Assembly (NCBI GenBank): GCA_001949185.1
Contig: BDGG01000002.1
Coordinates: 3,465,427-3,529,426, forward strand
DNA: 64,000 nt
Source of the DNA: Ramazzottius varieornatus
Lineage: Eukaryota; Tardigrada; Eutardigrada; Parachela; Ramazzottiidae
Reading direction: 5' to 3'
Made by a program: the position numbers and the translations under genes. Of the stretch, positions 62,856 to 64,000 are shown piece by piece. Positions within the stretch are counted from its first letter, which is position 1. Each line of letters opens with the position of its first letter. A model generated the notes under the pieces. That model made no database searches, had not been told where the DNA came from, and saw only the letters and a list, made by a program, of their open reading frames with translations.

Positions 62856-62928
62856 TGACTCTGCCGCGAGTCGAACGCGGAATCTCCTGATTCGTAGTCA
62901 GGCGCCTTAACCATTGGGCCACAGAGCC
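62856..62928 (-). tRNA. trnR-ACG: tRNA-Arg (anticodon ACG)
   Basis: 73-nt cloverleaf on the minus strand. Acceptor GGCTCTG pairs with CAGAGTC. The anticodon arm CCTGA-CTACGAA-TCAGG gives anticodon ACG (read as inosine-CG, codons CGU/C/A). The T arm is fully paired (CCGCG/CGCGG) around TTCGACT. It lies 160 bp from the other tRNA-Arg, in the opposite orientation. Confidence 0.93.
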
Positions 62929-63178
62929 TTATCACGTATATTGTGTGAAATCATTCTTTATAACTATTGTGCTTCTCCACCCAAAACTGGATAATCCATG
63001 TTTCGGATCTTCATAAAATTTTGCTCTGGTCTCCTATGCAGTTCTTCTGCCATACGATAATGCAACAGCAGTAACCATAGAAGAGATAGTTAAAGAGCCT
63101 AAACTATGTATCATGAAGAAAAGATCTGAGAAAAAGAAGAAGGGTTGCAACTGGGTGAGATAGAACTTACACGAGTTC

Positions 63179-64000
63179 TTAGTCTGCTGCCTTCGGCGAA
63201 ACATCCACTCTTTGAGTTCTAAAGCAGAAGCCGTTTCGGCATTGTATCGTTAGACGGAACGGCGGGGGAACTCTGCAGGTACTGACGACCACATCCGTGT
63301 CGGTCGATGTAGTATTCGAAGCAACGAACTGCACTTCGCACTCCATACACGAGTGAACGGATTCGCACTCTACAATCGTAGAGCTTTTTAATTTCAGCAA
63401 ATTCAGTTTACTATGAGAGAGTGCTATCAGTTTATATATTGAGAGTACTGCGAAAAAGTAGGGGCACCCTGTCAACTTACTTCGCCAGCAGCGTTTTCCA
63501 GGAATCTTTTCCGGTATATCCACACACTCGAATTCTACACCGCGAACTGTCAGACAATCGGCCTGCGATCTACACGTCATCGGACCGGTCAGCAGACATT
63601 TGCGATCGGTGCAGCGATACATGGGCTTACAATCTGTATCTTGGCTGCACGACCCATCTGCAAAAAAAACCAGGGCACACTACACGACCTTACGTTCGTC
63701 AAGCGGATGCGTTTTGGGAAGCTATTACGGTACCTGTAGGTGGAAAATGCGGCGAGTCCTTCTTTACACAAAACTTCCATGTGTCGTCACAGCGGAACTT
63801 GGCGGGACATTCTTCGGTGCCATTGCAGATCTGAAGCTCGCTCTCAGTTGGAATTCCCGCGGTGTAGTACGCTTGTAGGAGAAGCTCTTTGAGATCGTCA
63901 CTCAGCGACATCCACTGGTCCGAATGGTTATCGGCCAGGCTCAAGTTTACACCACCAAGACCATAACCGTTCCCGTTTCGACCATTTCGCTTTCCTTTCA
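63179..64000 (-). CDS. Cysteine-rich extracellular-type protein, 3' part (runs off window)
   Basis: The last three exons of a minus-strand gene: from beyond 64000 to 63734, 63657-63481 and 63369-63179, ending at TAA. The visible sequence has spaced Cys pairs, with ICNGTEECPAKFRCDDTWKF, then GSCSQDTDCKPMYRCTDRKC, then MTCRSQADCL and CESVHSCMECEVQF. Two repeats of a C-x6-C-x5-C-type module suggest disulphide-bonded extracellular domains. Upstream of the first visible Cys there is an Asn/Gly-rich basic stretch (KGKRNGRNGNGYGLGG). No signal peptide can be seen because the 5' end is missing. The module resembles generic invertebrate EB/dickkopf-like Cys repeats, but I do not assign a family. Confidence 0.6.

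Overview
This is metazoan nuclear DNA. Every multi-exon gene resolves into short exons joined by short GT-AG introns of about 40-250 nt. The gene set is animal: Hox Abd-B, CHEK2, USP19, an EAAT transporter, ROMO1, BIN3, an SLC25 carrier and a chitin-binding secreted protein. Two Abd-B-class Hox genes lying together, the chitin-binding protein and the compact genes suggest an ecdysozoan, most plausibly a eutardigrade. That assignment is inference from gene content, not from a database match. Exon chains were joined by hand and checked for reading frame; for every complete gene the summed exon length is a multiple of three.

Layout. 0.9-7.9 kb (-): USP19-type deubiquitinase, 17 exons. 10.0-11.5 kb (+): SLC25A34/35-type mitochondrial carrier. 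12.4-14.1 kb (+): proline-rich protein with a C-terminal basic coiled coil (bZIP-like). 15.3-18.1 kb (+): SLC1A/EAAT glutamate transporter. 18.7-19.7 kb (+): secreted CBM14 chitin-binding protein. 20.0-21.7 kb (+): DNAJB13-like J protein. 25.6-27.1 kb (+) and 28.1-30.9 kb (-): two Abd-B paralogues, tail to tail. 36.6-39.1 kb (-): one continuous gene in which NMN adenylyltransferase is spliced in frame to uroporphyrinogen-III synthase. 40.0-40.2 kb (-): ROMO1. 40.7-42.1 kb (+): BIN3. 42.9-45.3 kb (-): CHEK2. 48.9-52.0 kb (+): membrane-anchored GH3-domain protein. 57.9-62.3 kb (+): LZTS/N4BP3-type coiled-coil protein. 62.6-62.9 kb: two tRNA-Arg genes on opposite strands. 63.2-64.0 kb (-): 3' end of a cysteine-rich secreted-type protein running off the window.

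The most notable element is the NMNAT-UROS gene, which would couple NAD+ synthesis and haem synthesis in one polypeptide. Others are the inverted Abd-B pair in an otherwise gene-poor stretch; a family of about 16 short palindromic (hairpin) elements, ten of them inside introns; a large ~880-bp foldback element; a CHEK2 FHA domain with Ile at the phospho-binding Arg position; two GC-AG introns; and a DNAJB13 intron with no canonical donor.

The window is a mosaic of unrelated housekeeping and developmental genes rather than an operon or pathway cluster. Long gene-free stretches (21.7-25.6, 30.9-36.6, 45.4-48.9 and 52.0-57.9 kb) contain only repeats and unsupported open frames.
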